DNA of 64,000 nucleotides, taken from NCBI GenBank assembly GCA_905221605.1, contig CAJNDS010001891.1:237501-301500 (forward strand). Direction: 5' to 3'. Made by a program: the position numbers and the translations under genes. The notes beneath the pieces were generated by a model. The model ran no database searches and was not told where the DNA came from. It saw only the letters and a list, made by a program, of their open reading frames with translations. The DNA is from Symbiodinium natans. Lineage: Eukaryota; Sar; Dinophyceae; Suessiales; Symbiodiniaceae. This document shows, piece after piece, positions 31,477 to 41,605 of the stretch. Each line of letters starts with the position of its first letter. The stretch's first letter is position 1.

Positions 31477-31612
31477 GTGAGAAAAGTCTACCCTTAGTTG
31501 CTGAGTTCATAAGCCCCCAAAAGTGTACACTTTCAGTTCTATAGGGGATTATATTTTCCTAAAAAGCGTAAAGTGTGCTCACTCAGCTACTAAGTAACGA
31601 AGGTCTTTCCTC
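31477..31612. mobile_element. Single foldback element with CCGTGAGGAAAG arms
   Basis: CCGTGAGAAAAGTCTACCCT at the left and an inverted AGGTCTTTCCTCACGG at the right enclose GCTGAGT/ACTCAGC arms and a central AAAGTGTACACTTT palindrome. No second copy was found in the window. Confidence 0.65.
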
Positions 31613-31629
31613 ACGGGGTATGGTGCTCT

Positions 31630-31722
31630 CTGGGTTTGTCTTCGGCTCGCACGACTCTGGCCAGGCGAGCGATGGGGGTTCAAAAACTCCGCCTGCATTT
31701 AGCTGCGCAACTTCAGCCAAAC
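31630..31722 (-). CDS. Exon-like segment, unknown product
   Basis: Minus frame AEVAQLNAGGVFEPPSLAWP then ESCEPKT. The opposite strand is less open. Confidence 0.42.
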
Positions 31723-31734
31723 CCTAAACCCTAA

Positions 31735-31835
31735 CCCCTAAACCCCTAAACCCCTAAACCCCTAAACCCCTAGACCCCTAGACCCCTAGACCCCTAGACC
31801 CCTAGACCCCTAGACCCCTAGACCCCTAGACCTCT
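31735..31835. repeat. CCCCTAGA octamer array
   Basis: CCCCTAAA units change to about nine tandem CCCCTAGA units. The purest example of a private variant array in the window. Confidence 0.92.
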
Positions 31836-31837
31836 AA

Positions 31838-31975
31838 CACAACCAGCTAGCAAACAAGCAAACGCCATCCAAGAGTGTCTTCGTGCGCCAGATTCTGCCA
31901 GTGGGCGCACAACTTGGCAGCCCGCTGCCCCGCGGCTGAGCACAAAGCACTCTCCAGCCACCTTTAGGGTTGAGG
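31838..31975 (-). CDS. Exon-like segment of about 37 codons
   Basis: Minus frame WLESALCSAAGQRAAKLCAH then WQNLAHEDTLGWRLLV. Strongly protein-like on this strand. Confidence 0.48.
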
Positions 31976-32029
31976 GGGTTTAAAGGTCTAGGGTTTAGGG
32001 TTAAGGTCTAGGGTCTCGGGCTTTCGCCC

Positions 32030-32280
32030 CCCCTAAAAATGTTCCTAAATATAATCCTCTTAAACCCAATAAGGGAAAAATACCCCAAGGGCCTACCTAG
32101 TGATGCAAGCACCAGCAGGATTCATGCATTCTGTGCATCATACTTCGTACTCTGGGAGAAAGGAGTTCCCTCAAGCAGGTACCCGGATGGGCTACTCTGC
32201 CCTTTTGACCCCTTGAAACAGCCCTGTATAGGGTTGATTATGGGGATAAGGCCTAGTAGCCCATCCTGGTAGAATGCTGC
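32030..32280. mobile_element. Repeat family G, long copy
   Basis: The left part is CTAAAAATGTTCCTAAATATAATCCTC and the right part ends CAGCCCTGTATAGGGTTGATT ... GCCCATCCTGGTA. Left or right parts recur at 755-818, 32870-32938, 35328-35450, 36655-36735, 40680-40790, 44312-44415, 49392-49480 and 61737-61815. It is the reference for the interrupted copy at 37378-37575. Confidence 0.75.
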
Positions 32281-32477
32281 GCGTCAGCGATCCCTTGCTA
32301 GCAGTTGGCCCGTGGGAGCCCAATACGCCTTATAGGAACCGACCACAAAACAAAAATACTGGTAACCCTTCTCGCTAAATCACTCATTCGCGTGAAGTAA
32401 ACCCTGTAAACCCGAATCCCCAAACCCTGAACCCTAGTCCTGACCCTAAACCCTAAACCTTAAACCCTAAACCCCTG

Positions 32478-32575
32478 GCTTCAGCCTCCAAGGCTATGCG
32501 CTCTGCAGCAGGAGGCGGTGGCTCCGGCAGTGCACGCAGGGCGGCGTTGAGCGAACTGAGCCTCGGACTGGACTA
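32478..32575 (-). CDS. Exon-like segment, unknown product
   Basis: Minus frame RLSSLNAALRALPEPPPPAA then ERIALEAEA. The plus strand is also open (Ala/Gly/Ser-rich), so strand rests on the local minus-strand trend. Confidence 0.35.
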
Positions 32576-33239
32576 GGGGTCTGGGGTCTGGGGTCTAGGG
32601 TCTAGGGTCTAGGGTATAGGGTTTAGGGTTTAGGGTTTAAGGTTTAGAGTTTGGGGTTTAGGGTTTGGGGTTTAAGGGTTTAGGGTTTAGGGCTACGTGG
32701 AGGTTCATTTGGGTAGTGACAAGTAGGGTTAGAGGCAAGGTAACGATACTTCGATCCCTACTTCGTGTACTTGTATAACCCTACTTATAACTGCCCATGT
32801 AGGGTAGGTTAGGTTCTCAAGCTCCAGAACAAGGCTACGAGGACTGGCTACTATACTCTATAACCCCTCAAAAAGGCCCTGTATCAGGTTGATGATGAGG
32901 ATTCTGAGGCCCAATAGCCCATCCTGGTACCAGCAGCTCACCCTAAACCCTGAACCCTGAGCTCCAAACCCTAAAGCCGATTTTTGTTTCGGTCGCTTTT
33001 GGCCAGTCAGAGTCCACGGGTAGCAGGCTGGGTGGTCGTTGTGCGCTGTCCAACAACCTAAATTAAGGAATATTCCTCAGACATATAATTGATCGGGTTC
33101 CTTCTATGAAATAAGGAATGCTCTTTAGTTATGGAGTATTGGAGTTGTCTGGGATCCGAAGTTGTGTGTGTGTGTGTCTTAAACAGCACAGAAGGCGCAG
33201 GTGCTGTCACTACTCGCATGGTGGCACTCCGCCACTGCG

Positions 33240-33680
33240 CTACAACAGACCCTGCGTGAAGAGCAGAGACATGGGCAGTGCAAACCCCTTAGCCAAGAAT
33301 CGGGCGTGGCTGTCCATTGTATCATTAGTAACATCCAGTGTACGATTGCAGAAATCCACGCAAAACATTTTGGTGCAAGCCAGCCCCACCGACAAGCAGC
33401 TGCAACTATTGCAGCAATTGTAGCCTGTGTCTTGGCCAGCCCACCCCTCACTCACTTCTTCACCCCCTGTCAGCGTGCAATTGCTACCCACGGACGTGAT
33501 GCCAACGCCACTGCAGTCGGAGGTGTTCTTTGAACAAGATGTGGTGTTCCAATAGCAACTGCAACCGCCGTCGTTCATGTCGGAACACTGTGTTTCATTC
33601 CAGTTGTCGCATATGGCTGCCTGTATTTCCAGCATCTGTACGCAAGCAACGCTCACGAACGCTGAAGAAAAGCGGCCCAT
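33240..33680 (-). CDS. Cys-rich, N-glycosylation-rich secreted-type protein (exon or short gene)
   Basis: A 146-codon ORF starts MGRFSSAFVSVACVQMLEIQ, a possible signal peptide, and continues with about 15 cysteines. Patterns include GGCSCYWNTTSC and NCCNSCSCLSVGLACTKMFC, and about six N-x-S/T sites. This is typical of secreted or surface Cys-rich proteins. It is among the few long ORFs here not derived from repeats. It could hold a small intron (GTGAGTGAGG ... ACACAG, about 33445-33415), so the C-terminal end is uncertain. A family B foldback element lies just downstream. No specific family recognised. Confidence 0.58.
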   Translation of the reverse strand: MGRFSSAFVSVACVQMLEIQAAICDNWNETQCSDMNDGGCSCYWNTTSCSKNTSDCSGVGITSVGSNCTLTGGEEVSEGWAGQDTGYNCCNSCSCLSVGLACTKMFCVDFCNRTLDVTNDTMDSHARFLAKGFALPMSLLFTQGLL

Positions 33681-33884
33681 GGGTTTTTTAAAAACCTATC
33701 CACACCTTCTGCGCTGGAACACTTGAGCCTCAAAGTGATGAGAGCCTCAGCCTACTGTTGCTCAGTTGGGACCGTGAGAATTGGGGTCTCTAAACGATCC
33801 CGCAAAGGGTTACATAGGCTTTAGGGGGTATATGGCACCTAATCCCTACTACGAACTAGCAGCCCACACTGTCATCACCTCGCA

Positions 33885-33965
33885 TTCAGCGAGAGCTGTC
33901 GAGCAGACTTGTGTTCAAGTTGGCAACGTACATTGCTCAAAGCAAGCATCTCCGCTTGGAGTTTC
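33885..33965 (-). CDS. Exon-like segment with GTGATG donor
   Basis: Minus frame AEMLALSNVRCQLEHKSARQ then LSLNAR, ending at donor GTGATG. Helical; product unknown. Confidence 0.48.
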
Positions 33966-34109
33966 ATGGGGTAGTGATAAGTAGGGTTGGAAGTATGGTA
34001 AATAAGTATACTTATAACCCTGTTTAATCAGTAAGTAGACTTGCAACCCTACTTTTAATCACCCAGGAACCCCCAAGCGAGGGAGCCTTTGCCATAGAGG
34101 GTCCTCGGT

Positions 34110-34200
34110 CTGAATCCTCCCTACTTGAACCGCGTCAGCGCGTGATCAGCATCCAATATATGAACATACCAGTGGCTGGGCGTCCTGCTCCATAAACCCT
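34110..34200 (-). CDS. Exon-like segment with GTAGGG donor
   Basis: Minus frame SRTPSHWYVHILDADHALTR then FK and a possible GTAGGG donor. Product unknown. Confidence 0.42.
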
Positions 34201-34339
34201 TTCTTTGCTGCATCTGGACTGGGGGAGGCAATCAGCCAGACAACTTTGCCTGATGTTTTTACTCTAATGATTTGCGGGGACGAAATCCTCTATCCAGGCT
34301 ACTGGGCCCGAAGACCTAAACTCTGAAGAAACCCCATTG

Positions 34340-34590
34340 AGTCCATGACATTGAGGTTGATGGGCCCAGCCAGCCCAATCGACTCTACTTGGAGTCTAGG
34401 TAGTCGGTCTAAACCCTAAACCCTAAACCCTAAACCCTCAACCCTAGAGGGCACACAACACATGAAGGGCTGAGGTCCCGAACAGCGCAGTGTTTGCACC
34501 GCCGTCTTCAACCATGGCTCGCCACCCCCTGATCCCGACAGCCCCTAACACCTGAGGGAATACCCCCCCCAAAAAAAAATCGTTGGGTTT
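34340..34590 (-). CDS. Two exon-like segments, unknown product
   Basis: The upper island (34445-34590) follows acceptor ATTCCCTCAG and reads VLGAVGIRGWRAMVEDGGAN then TALFGTSALHVL. The lower island (34340-34400) reads SIGLAGPINLNVMDSMGF. A CCCTAAA block separates them. Confidence 0.45.
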
Positions 34591-35454
34591 AGGGTTTAGG
34601 GTTAGGTTTAGTGTTTGGGGTTTAGGGTTTAGGGCTTAGATCCTTATTGACCCCGTAGGGTTTACGGTTGTGTTTACCACCCGTCTAGCGACTTCTGGGG
34701 TTTAGGAAAGCTTATACTTTCTTTTGCCTTCATATACCTGGTACTAGAGTCTCTGGTACACTAGGGGGGAGGGGGTTGATCCAATGATGGGCCCTTTTGG
34801 GTCTCCACGACACAATACTAGGTAGCCCTTTCTCGTTGAACCGAAAAAGGAGGGGAAAAAGCACCATCGGGCTGGCAAGAGTATTATAGAGTTCTTAAAA
34901 CCCAAGGTTCCCTAACCCTAAGGCTCCCTTTGCTTCCCTAGAGTTCTCTAGGGGCCTACTCCCCATGAACCCCCCTCCCTTAAGAACCCTGTGTTTTTAG
35001 AGCAGTGAGTGGCCGGCTAAACCCAGAACCTTTTCGCACACGGCTGGCCCGAAACCCTAAACCCATACGTTGCACCACTTTCGCTTTGGCTATGGGGCTT
35101 GGTCTCAAAGAAAGAATATACCTGAAGTTTTACAAGGGCCCCTATGTGGTTCTTAAGGTATCTTCCCGATCCTTCTTACTTGCTCAGTAATCCTACACCC
35201 TAGCCCTCAGCCCTAGTTTAGGGCTGAACCCTCTTAGGGTTTGCGGTTTAGGTCTTAGGGTGTAGCATGTTGGGGAATCTTTGTGAGCTGGCCATTCAAT
35301 ATTGCAGCGGCGCCGCAAGCCCGGATGGCCTTTCAAGCCTTAGAATCCCCATAATCAGCCCCATACAGGGCCTTCTTAAGGCGTTGGGTTGGGGTTTAGG
35401 GTTTAGGGTTTAGGGTTTTGGGGTCATAGGTTGCAATAGCCCATCTTGGTAAGA

Positions 35455-35735
35455 ACCAGGTTTAGGGACCAGTTTCCATGCGTACGCGCATGCTGACTTT
35501 GTGTAGCTTGCCATATGAATCATTGTTTCTGTGCCGTCGCTGCCTGGGGGTGACGATACCTGCTAGCTATACCCTGAAGCCCTAAACCCTAAACCCTAAA
35601 CCCCCCCCCCCGCCTGCTTACTCAGGGTGTGTTTGCTTCGCCCATCTGCGACCGAGGCCGACTCCCTTTTTTTGTGCGTGCGAAGATTGCGGGTGTCCTG
35701 TTTAGGACAACCTCCACATCGCTCAAACGAATAGC
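35455..35735 (-). CDS. Two exon-like segments, unknown product
   Basis: The upper island (35618-35735) reads LSDVEVVLNRTPAIFARTKK and ends near donor GTAAGC. A second frame gives a Cys/His-rich ERCGGCPKQ reading. The lower island (35455-35565) reads RQRRHRNNDSYGKLHKVSMR. Confidence 0.42.
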
Positions 35736-36190
35736 CCAGAGACTCCAATACCCCCTAATGAAGGAATAAGGAATCTTCACGAATGTTCCATATAAAAACC
35801 ACAGAAGGAACCCAACTCTGAATTAAGGAATATTCCCTTAATCAAGGAATATACCATTAAAAAACCACATAAGGAACCCAATTATCAATTAAGGAATCTT
35901 CCTGAATTAAGGGGTCTTGGTCTCTCGGAGAGGGCGAAATGCGCCTATGCAACACCACTAAGCGCCGAAAGCCCAAACCCTCAACCACCCTAAACCCTAA
36001 ACCCTAAACCCTAAACCCTAAACCCTAAACCCTAAACCCTAAGCCCTAAGCCCTAAGCCCTAAACCTACACCCTTTCCAAGAGACTTCACACTAAACCCT
36101 GAAACCTGAACCCCGAACCCTTTTTGCTACAACCTAACCCCATGTGAGTGGACCGAGCTGCCGGTTTCGCGGTGCAGGTCATGTACCTGC

Positions 36191-36348
36191 CTACTTGGAG
36201 GTTCATGGGACTTAACAACCACTTATAACTGGGCTTATAACCCTACTTATAATAGGGATAACCCCTTAAAGGCCCTTTAGGGGTATTATAAGTAGCGTTA
36301 TAAGTACAGTTATAAGTGGTAAGTAAGTACCATGAACCTTCAAGTAGG
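36191..36348. mobile_element. Foldback family A, long subtype
   Basis: The arms CTACTTGGAGGTTCATGGGA and the mirror CCATGAACCTTCAAGTAG enclose ACCCCTTAAAGGCCCTTTAGGGG. It is nearly the same as 40812-40964. Confidence 0.85.
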
Positions 36349-37377
36349 CTTTAAAAAGGCCCATCGCGCACCTACGAGCACGACTACGACTTCGACTGGG
36401 ACATGACTATACCCGGAAAGAAGGGTTTAGGGTTTAGGGATTGGGGTTTAGGGTTTAGGGTTTAGGGTTTAGGGACCCAGAAAGCCCTATACCCTTTACT
36501 TGAGGACTGCAGTGGGAAATAAGCAAAGGCGTGTATTCCTTACCCAGAGACTCCAGTATCCCTTGATTAGGGAATAGCCTCTAAACTGTCAAGGGCATCT
36601 TGCTGTCAGTTGCTGAGTATATAGTCCTTAACTCAGACGGCTGGCCCTGTAAACAGACTGAAGCATATCCCTAACTATGATCCTCTTTGGCCCAACAAGG
36701 GAACGTCCAAAATCATACCCCTAGGTCCTGGAAGAGACGTTGGAGTCCCCTAAACCCTATAAACCCTAAACCAGGGCGCTTGGTCTCTCTGGGCACCCAC
36801 AACAAATACGACTACCTCGACGTCGACCAGGACTGTCTCTCCTAGAGAGGGTTTAGGGTTTAGGTTTTAGGGTTTAGGGTTTTAGGGTTTAGGGTTTAGG
36901 GTTTCGGGCTTAGGGTGTAGGGAGCTCGGGCTTCTACTTGGAGGTCCATGGGTAGAATAGACGTAGGGTTGTAAGTATGGCAACGATACCTGAAACCCTA
37001 CTTGCCCCATAGCCATGGGTATACCCATGAACCTCCAAGTAGGGTTGTAGGGTTTAGGGCTCTATTTCTATTGTTTGTGTAAGAATCCCTCAAAAAAATG
37101 AGCCTATGTTGCCCTCATAAGGAAAAACATCTTTTTGGGGTGGTTCTTCAGCAAATCTGGACTCTAGACCCAGAAATAACCCAGGAATACACAGGGTACC
37201 CTTTTCGGAAAGGGGATTGAGGGCCTGCTCTGGGTCCTAGTTGCCCTAAACCCTAAACCCTAAACCCCCCAAAACAAGGGGAATAAGGGCCTTCTCCGAG
37301 TCCTAGAAATAGTAGATTAGGCTCAAGGCTCGCGCTGATGTGAGGGGAGCTGAACCGTGCGATCCGAAAGCACTGCC

Positions 37378-37575
37378 AGGATGGGTTATACCCTAGAACC
37401 GCTAAGAAGGCCCTGTGTAGGGTTTAGGGTTTAGGGTTTAGGGTTTAGGGTTTAGGGTTTAGGGTTTAGGGTTTAGGGTTTAGGGTTTAGGGTTTAGGGT
37501 TTAGGGTTTAGGGTTTAGGGTTTAGGGTGATTGAGTATGGGTGTTGTAAGGTCGAGCAGCCCATCCTGGTGCCAG
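37378..37575. mobile_element. Family G element split by a perfect TTTAGGG array
   Basis: The left part runs to GAAGGCCCTGTG and the right part from TGATTGAGTATGG to AGCCCATCCTGGTG. In the uninterrupted copy (about 32219-32280) the same sequence reads GGCCCTGTATAGGGTTGATTATGG with nothing between. The array is 37418-37527. Confidence 0.82.
37418..37527. repeat. Perfect TTTAGGG array (about 15 units) inserted in family G
   Basis: About 110 bp of uninterrupted units, starting at the TAGGG already present in the element. Confidence 0.95.
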
Positions 37576-38029
37576 GCACGCACATTCGCAGCATGCAGTT
37601 CCCCCTTCTGGCGTCAGGGTCTTCCACATTCGCTCAGAACGAAATTTATCCTTTGGGAATATAAGGGGATTATACTACCCCAAAAAGGTTAAAGGCTACC
37701 TACTCTACTACTAGGGCGGAGGACCGTTTCGCATCTGCCAGCTATTCTCTCTATTCTCGACTGTAGCAAAGGCCGCAGCCGCGACAGGGCATGGAAACTG
37801 CTCTACAGGGCAGCAGCGGGGTCCCTTACTATGCCAATCATAATAAATGGGCATAGAACCCAAGCTGAGTACTTCTGAGACATAATGTGCAATACATAAT
37901 GTGCAAGGTATAGGGAACTTGCCAGTCTACTTCTGACTAGGGGCGGCCCCTCAAACCCTAAACCCTAAACCCTAGACCCTAGACCCTAGACCCTAAACCC
38001 TAAACCCTAAACCCTACCCAAAACGCGGA

Positions 38030-38275
38030 TCTCTCAGCTCGTGCTGAGGAACTTAGCCTTTGACAGACGGCTCTGCGGGACACGTGGGTCCAAGCTGGCC
38101 GTGATTACCTTGGTAGCCCAGTAACCAGGTTTTTTTGCCACCCGCTTAGCTGACCTCTCGGACACTCTGCAGGGAACTGGCGATATAAGTGTATGGGGTG
38201 TTGTTGGAGTTGCCTCTTTGTTGGGTTGAGTGGTTGAGTCCACACCCAAACCCCACCAAAGGTTAAAGTCCAAGC
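38030..38275 (-). CDS. Open exon-like segment of about 79 codons, uncertain
   Basis: Minus ORF containing RVSERSAKRVAKKPGYWATK and ASLDPRVPQSRLSKAKF. Part of it (GGTAGCCCAGTAACCAGG) resembles the end of family E, so some of it may be repeat-derived. Confidence 0.3.
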
Positions 38276-38802
38276 TCAGTCAATAACAAGGACAGTCCCC
38301 TCAACCCAGTCGCAACTCATCAAGTCTCGCAAGATGAAAATGAAAAGTGTTCAGGGCGATCTCTCAGGGTTCAGAGTCAGCAACACCAAAAGACACCAAA
38401 ATATAAGCGCTCATGCGAGTCCAGATAGTTCTCATGGTTTAGGGGGTTTAGGGTTAGGGTTTAGGGTTTAGGGTTTAGGGCTTAGGGTTTAATAAGGGCA
38501 TCTTTTTCTTGTTTTTTTTGTTTTAGGGGGGGGGGTTACTTTATAAGGGAACCCATACAGTAACCATCTTATAATCAGGGCACCCCCTGTTTGGGGGGTG
38601 GTTACTTTGACAAGGGAACCCATATACCACCAAAAAAAAGGGTAAAAGGGTACCACTGGGCTACCAAGTCGCGAGTTCGCGATCGACCTTGGCAGCACTC
38701 GGTGGGTGACGGGTTTGGGTTCAGAGTCTAGGGCTTCGGAGCCCAAATTCGTGGCGAAATCGGGAGATGGTGGGACTATGTGGCCCTAAACCCTAAACCC
38801 TA

Positions 38803-38990
38803 AACAGCGGCTCCGAAAACTGAAGGAGGTGTGCTTGATGCGCCCATCCTGCCGCCCGAGACCTTGATCGAAAACTCCGTGACCGTGGCCCTGGCGAAGA
38901 TCAGTCCCGGGTAAGCGGTTGTGGACCGTTCCTCCTGGACTCGTCTGACCTGCACAGTATGATAGGGTTCTTAAGGAGGTTTTGAAACAC
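38803..38990 (-). CDS. Exon-like segment, strand uncertain
   Basis: After acceptor CATACTGTGCAG the minus strand reads VRRVQEERSTTAYPGLIFAR then ATVTEFSIKVSGGRM. The plus strand is equally open (LPPETLIENSVTVALAKISP) and ends at GTAAGC, so the strand call is based only on neighbours. Confidence 0.35.
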
Positions 38991-39494
38991 AAAAGCGTTG
39001 TTCACAAGGGTGTGAGTGCCTGTCAGGGATGTAGGCTTAGAGGCAGCAATGACCCGGAGAGCCCGTTAAACCCTTTAATTCATGAACAGACCTCAAACTG
39101 TACATAGTGACCCTTCGTATGATTTAATGGTACAAACTATAGATTCCTTAATTGAGGGGGTTTCGGCTCTTTGGGAATGTAGGCAGCACGCATCTGCTCT
39201 GAAACGGGCCCTGCTGCCCATCAACTTGTGGCCGCCAGCCCGAGCCCCAACCAAGTCCTCAGCACTAACTAGAGTCCGGTTAGTTTTAACAAGACGAGGA
39301 CCTTGATCTACTATTTGCTCAAGAACCCCCCCCCCCCCCCCCGAAAAAAAATACCTGTATGCCCTTAGAAGGAAGAACATCTTGCATTTTTTTGGGGGGG
39401 GAGGAGAGGGTTCTTAAGCAAGTAGTAGCATGTCGTCCCATACCCCTAAACCCTAAACCCTAAACCCTAAACCCTAAACCCTAAACCCACCTTC

Positions 39495-39812
39495 GTATCC
39501 AGGATCACGGTGTTGGGGTTGATGCGAAGGCGTCTCCTGAAAAGCAAGCTCAAATCTTAGCAACATGGTGCAGCTGTTCGTTGCGGTTTAGGGTTTAGGG
39601 TTTAGGGTTTAGGGTTTAGGGTTTAGGGTTTAGGGTTTAGGGTTTAGGGTTTAGGGTTTAGGGTTTAGGGTTTAGGGTTTAGGGTTTAGGGTTTAGGGAC
39701 AGGGCCTCAGCATGAACCGCACATTACTTCCGGCATCGAGCGGCGACGTCTCAGAGTTGAACGGGTTAAGGCTGATGTGATCAGTGCGCGTGCAAACGGG
39801 GACCGCTAAGTG
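39495..39812 (-). CDS. Two exon-like segments around a long TTTAGGG array
   Basis: The upper island (39700-39812), after CACTTAG, reads AVPVCTRTDHISLNPFNSET then SPLDAGSNVRFML. The lower (39495-39580), after TTGCTTTTCAG, reads RRLRINPNTVILDTK. The intron between would be almost only telomere-type repeat. Confidence 0.48.
39585..39698. repeat. Perfect TTTAGGG array (about 16 units)
   Basis: Uninterrupted units between two minus-strand exon-like islands. Confidence 0.95.
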
Positions 39813-39814
39813 AT

Positions 39815-40580
39815 TTCTGCCACTTGCCCCGCTTGCCCCACTTGCTGTGCTCCCTTACCGAAAACCACTTTGCCCCACTTGCCCCACTTGCCCCACTTGC
39901 CCTGCCTTAACCGCTAAGTGATTTCTGCCACTTGCCCCGCTTGCCCCACTTGCCCCACTTGCCCCACTTGCCCCACTTGCCCCACTTGCCCCACTTGCCC
40001 ACTCTCCCAGCCACAAGTCTGCCTCAATTGCAGCGAGATTTGAGGCAGACTTGTGGCTGGTTGGTTACTTTAGGGTCTGTCCGAGTCCAATAGCACTCGA
40101 GGTTCTACTTGGCTAGGGTCTGCCCCCAACCAGCCCCAGCCACAGGTCTGCCTTGAATGCAGCCCGATTTGAGGCAGACGTGTGGCTAGGTTGGTCATTT
40201 TAGGGTCATTTTAGGGTCCAACAGCACTCAAGGTTCTACTTGGCTAGGGCCTGCCCTACAACCATAAGTCTGCCTCAAACGCAGCCTGATTTGAGGCAGA
40301 CTTGTGGCGCGGCGAGGCGAGGGGGGGGGGGGGCGCTTGCCCCACTTGCCCCACTTGCCCCACTTGCCCCACTTGCCCCAGTTACCCAGGCAGCAGGGAT
40401 TACTCCTGAGGCAAGTGGGGCAAGTGGGGCAAGTGGGGCAAGTGGGGCAACATCAATTAGCTTTTCCGGGCCACCAAGTGGGGCAAGTGGGGCAAGTGGG
40501 GCAACATCAATTAGCTCTTCTGGAAAGGCAAGTGGGGCAAGTGGGGCAAGTGGGGCAACATCAATTAGCGGACCCCCTGG
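39815..40580. repeat. Opposed decamer minisatellites around tandem hairpin repeats
   Basis: CTTGCCCCAC units run at about 39820-40005 and 40333-40383. The reverse complement GCAAGTGGGG runs at about 40410-40560 in three sub-blocks, each followed by AACATCAATTAGC. Between the first two arrays lie three copies, about 125 bp apart, of a hairpin starting GTCTGCCTCAA and ending TTGAGGCAGAC (near 40017, 40145, 40265). The 136- and 110-codon ORFs with GASGASGA or HLPHLPHLP repeats are translations of the arrays. Confidence 0.9.
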
Positions 40581-41034
40581 GCGCTCGCAATGTGATGTTT
40601 CGTCTTGGGCTCAGGGTTTCAAGCCGTACGCCCTAAACAAAGCATCCTAAGCTCCATAAGACAGCCTTGTGAGATTCAACGTTGGCCCCCAAAAAACCTG
40701 AACATATCCAGAGAACATGATCCTCTTTTACTGGATAATATAAAATATCTCGAGGGCCTACCTACTGAGACGCAGGCTTTTGATTCTTCAGATGCCAGGA
40801 CCCCTAAATTGTACTTGAAGGTTCATGGGACTTACTAATCAATTATAACTGTACTTATAACCCTACTTACAATACCCCTAAAGGGCCTTATAGGGGTTAT
40901 CCCAATTATAAGTAGGGTTACAAGTACAGCTATAAGTGGTTATTAAGTCCCATGAACCTTCAAGTAGTCTTTTTGCTATACAAACCAAGAAATAGGTACC
41001 CAAAAAACAAAACCACCACAGGGTTTAGGGTTTA

Positions 41035-41155
41035 AGAGTCGCTTTTTGCCTCTGAAATGCGGGCCAGGAATCTTTAAGATGCGCCTCGCAACGACAAACT
41101 CATTTTCCTGAGGGCACATGTCCGTGTTTGAGGCGGGAGGGGGCCAGGTCGAACT
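41035..41155 (-). CDS. Exon-like segment, unknown product
   Basis: Minus ORF part reading SNTDMCPQENEFVVARRILK then IPGPHFRGKKRLL. Protein-like on one strand. Confidence 0.42.
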
Positions 41156-41519
41156 CAACTGTGCTCGCGAGTCGTGTATAAGTTTAACTTAATACTTGTT
41201 CCCTAGGAAGAAAAACGGGATCCTTTTTTTGTTCATATATAAGAAAGCCCATAACCCAAAAAGTAAAAAGGATCCCTAACACTGATCTTATGTATATTAT
41301 ATACACATACATGTGTGTGTGTGTGTGTTCTTGCTTCGTCCCAGGGCCAACATGTAGCTCAGCTTACATCCGAGGAGCAATCATGGTTAATGAACTGCTG
41401 CTTACCACACTATGGGTAGTGGAAGGCTTCCCCTACTACCCCCCCCCCCCCCCCCCCCCATACTTTAACGGGGGCCCATAGGGGGGTAGGATAGAGGGGG
41501 GTAGTGGAGAAACCCGTGA

Positions 41520-41605
41520 AGATCTGCAAGTTTCCATCTTGTAGAAACCAAGCTTAAGTTCTTCAGTGGCAGCCATGCGAAGGAATGACCAGTCGCTGAG
41601 ACTTC
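41520..41605 (-). CDS. Exon-like segment, unknown product
   Basis: After acceptor CCGAAGTCTCAG the minus strand reads DWSFLRMAATEELKLGFYKM. Likely helical. Confidence 0.45.

Noticed and set aside
38803-38936. Plus-strand exon LPPETLIENSVTVALAKISP ending at GTAAGC
   Set aside because: The minus strand is equally open with its own acceptor, and neighbours are minus. Kept only as a strand-uncertain entry.
40240-40650. 136- and 110-codon plus ORFs with GASGASGAT and HLPHLPHLP repeats
   Set aside because: They are translations of the decamer minisatellite. Three frames are open only because the repeat lacks stops.
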